Source: an uncultured Oscillospiraceae bacterium (GTDB lineage Bacteria; Bacillota; Clostridia; Oscillospirales; Oscillospiraceae). Taken from it: a stretch of DNA of 14,920 bases. The stretch is taken from contig CALDMA010000120.1 of assembly GCA_937915075.1 (NCBI GenBank), positions 1-14,920 on the forward strand. Direction: 5' to 3'. Position 1 is the first letter of the stretch. Each line of letters starts with the position of its first letter. The position numbers and the translations under genes were made by a program. Below the pieces are notes generated by a model. It worked only from the letters and a program-made list of their open reading frames with translations. It was not told the DNA's origin and ran no database searches. Shown in pieces: positions 13,927-14,920 of this stretch.

Positions 13927-13942
13927 TAGCACAAGCCGCATA

Positions 13943-13961
13943 AAAAGGGTAGTCCCCTTTT
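13943..13961. repeat. inverted repeat over the -35 region of the lipoprotein operon
   Basis: AAAAGGG (13943-13949) and CCCTTTT (13955-13961) form a perfect 7-bp dyad with a 5-base centre. Its left arm coincides with where a -35 box would lie for the minus-strand -10 at 13918. It could be a regulator site, possibly for the response regulator of the same operon, or a chance hairpin. Confidence 0.35.
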
Positions 13962-13985
13962 GCGCTTTTCGCCGGAAAATTTATC

Positions 13986-14014
13986 TTGCAAATCGGCACG
14001 AGGTCCTCTATAAT
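13986..14014 (+). promoter_or_regulatory. promoter of tRNA-Leu
   Basis: TTGCAA (13986-13991) and a perfect TATAAT (14009-14014) are spaced by 17 bases. The start would fall near 14021, 7 bases ahead of the mature tRNA 5' end. Confidence 0.8.
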
Positions 14015-14027
14015 AGCTTTTGTTATC

Positions 14028-14113
14028 GCCGGTGTGATGGAATGGTAGACGTGACGGACTCAAAATCCGTTGGTGGCGACACCGTGTGGGTTCGAGTCCC
14101 ACCACCGGCACCA
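14028..14113 (+). tRNA. tRNA-Leu (anticodon CAA)
   Basis: The acceptor stem GCCGGTG pairs with CACCGGC, followed by discriminator A and an encoded CCA at 14111-14113. The anticodon stem ACGGA/TCCGT carries the loop CTCAAAA, which places anticodon CAA at 14061-14063 and so reads the Leu codon UUG. The long variable arm (TGGTGGCGACACC) makes it a class II tRNA, as expected for Leu. The T arm is GTGGG-TTCGAGT-CCCAC. It has its own promoter and terminator and lies between the divergent lipoprotein gene and a convergent membrane protein gene. Confidence 0.97.
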
Positions 14114-14114
14114 G

Positions 14115-14154
14115 AAAAGGGAAGGCATGGCGCGCGCCATGCCTTCCCTTTTTT
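14115..14154. terminator. bidirectional terminator between tRNA-Leu and the zinc-ribbon gene
   Basis: AAAAGGGAAGGCATGGC (14115-14131) and its exact complement (14136-14152) form a 17-bp stem with a GCGC loop, and six T end the right arm. It starts two bases after the tRNA CCA and ends two bases before the stop codon of the convergent gene, so it can end both transcripts. Its outer arm AAAAGGGAAG is the same as in the spoVT terminator. Confidence 0.93.
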
Positions 14155-14155
14155 C

Positions 14156-14848
14156 TCACATATTGAAGCGTCGGCGGGCCTCCTCGCGCAGTGAGGGCAC
14201 GCGGCGCACGACGCGCAGCGGAATGATGAGCCCGACGCAGATGACCACCATGACGAGCGACCACGTCGGCTGCCACGCCGCGCGGAAAAAGCGGTCCACG
14301 CAGTATTCCACGCCCAGCGCCATCAGGCCCGCCGTGCCGATGCACATGGCGATCGCCGAGAGGCGCGACCGCCGCCCGCCGCGCAGCAGGAAGCTCAACA
14401 GGAACACCAGCACGCACGCCCAGCCGAGGATCGGCAGGGCAAGGCCGCGGAACCATGCGCCGCCGTTCAGGTCGATGGAGATGAGAAAGACGTACACGCC
14501 GACCGCGGCCACGTCTGCCGTCAGGCGGAAGAAGACGGGGATGCGCCGCGCGAGCATCGGCAGCACGAACCAGATCCAAAGCATTACCGCCGCGCCGATG
14601 ACATAGAGCGACCAGGGCCGCTCGGTGGGCAACAGCAGGTTCAGCACGCCGCAGCACAGGGATACCGACGTGAGCATCGCCGTGAGCAGCGCGGCCGCCG
14701 CACGGCGCGAGGCGGGCGGCACCTCAGCGGGCTTGGTTGGGAAATAGCTCGGCGCGTCGGGGTCCGGCTTCCAGGCGGGCGTGCCGCACAGCGGGCAGCG
14801 CGCCGCGCCGGGGTCCAGCTCCACGCCGCAGTTGACACAGTATGACAT
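14156..14848 (-). CDS. zinc-ribbon multi-pass membrane protein (DUF6320-like)
   Basis: The 230-residue protein begins with a zinc ribbon, YCVNCGVELDPGAARCPLCG, with ligands C4, C7, C18 and C21. After a Pro-rich linker it has about six hydrophobic helices (roughly 51-73, 79-100, 107-125, 134-156, 161-180 and 194-212) and an Arg-rich tail. This layout, a short zinc ribbon joined to a small membrane domain, matches proteins annotated as DUF6320 in Clostridia. Their function is unknown to me, and the family name is by memory of the layout. The start at 14848 follows AAAGGA at a 10-base spacing. It lies 27 bp after the gene at the right edge on the same strand and is probably co-transcribed with it. 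Confidence 0.8.
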   Translation of the reverse strand: MSYCVNCGVELDPGAARCPLCGTPAWKPDPDAPSYFPTKPAEVPPASRRAAAALLTAMLTSVSLCCGVLNLLLPTERPWSLYVIGAAVMLWIWFVLPMLARRIPVFFRLTADVAAVGVYVFLISIDLNGGAWFRGLALPILGWACVLVFLLSFLLRGGRRSRLSAIAMCIGTAGLMALGVEYCVDRFFRAAWQPTWSLVMVVICVGLIIPLRVVRRVPSLREEARRRFNM

Positions 14849-14875
14849 ATCGTTTTCGTCCTTTCGCTCCGCTCT

Positions 14876-14920
14876 TCAGCGGTTGCTCTCCACGCGCACG
14901 GGGATGCCCTCGCGCACGAG
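14876..14920 (-). CDS. C-terminal end of an unidentified protein (partial)
   Basis: On the minus strand the last bases of the window read as an open frame ending LVREGIPVRVESNR and TGA at 14876-14878. The codon choice (GTG, CGC, GAG, GGC, ATC) fits the genes around it, and the next gene on the strand begins 27 bases later, a normal operon gap. Fourteen residues are too few to name a family. Confidence 0.5.
   Translation of the reverse strand, partial: LVREGIPVRVESNR

Noticed and set aside
13872..14657. N-terminal extension of the lipoprotein frame through tRNA-Leu
   Set aside because: The upstream part overlaps a tRNA, its terminator and another gene. The ATG at 13871 has a strong ribosome binding site and starts a lipoprotein signal peptide.
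1..14920. CRISPR arrays, insertion sequences, phage genes or toxin-antitoxin pairs
   Set aside because: No regularly spaced repeats, transposase or integrase motifs, or paired small toxin-like genes were seen on either strand.

Overview
The window looks like part of the chromosome of a GC-rich, endospore-forming gut Clostridium relative (an Oscillospiraceae-type Firmicute). Pointers are the sporulation regulator SpoVT, a surface protein ending in SLH repeats, AAAGGAG-type ribosome binding sites, a DUF4230 protein, a zinc-ribbon membrane protein and the rimO/pgsA/recA neighbourhood. The taxonomic placement is inference from gene content and style only.

Layout, left to right: (i) the 3' end of an SLH-domain protein with its terminator, then spoVT (+); (ii) a perfect 18-bp two-way terminator and a convergent nicotinamidase-like cysteine hydrolase (-); (iii) an AT-richer stretch of about 1.6 kb (1640-3220, +) holding an unassigned, apparently free-standing structured RNA with its own promoter and terminator, a DUF4230 membrane-anchored protein and a 26-residue membrane microprotein; (iv) a seven-gene minus-strand housekeeping run, in transcription order DUF1385 - prmC - recA - recX - rimO - pgsA - cysS (10293 down to 3223), closed by a 17-bp perfect hairpin; (v) a three-gene minus-strand signalling operon, lipoprotein - response regulator - histidine kinase (13871 down to 10358); (vi) a divergent tRNA-Leu(CAA) with promoter and terminator; (vii) a zinc-ribbon membrane protein and the last 14 codons of a further gene (-).

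How the genes work together: the housekeeping run mixes DNA repair (recA/recX, coupled by a one-base overlap), translation (prmC methylates release factors, rimO modifies ribosomal protein S12, cysS charges tRNA-Cys) and phospholipid synthesis (pgsA). The signalling operon puts an exported lipoprotein with calcium-loop-like repeats directly ahead of an OmpR-type two-component pair, so the lipoprotein may belong to the sensing system or share its control.

The best candidate for something undescribed is the RNA at 1704-1930. It has a perfect TATAAT box, a three-hairpin domain closed by a 6-bp stem, a strong intrinsic terminator, and a 5' tail exactly complementary over 12 nt to the terminator T-tract. 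I could not match it to a family by eye; it may prove to be a known class such as raiA.
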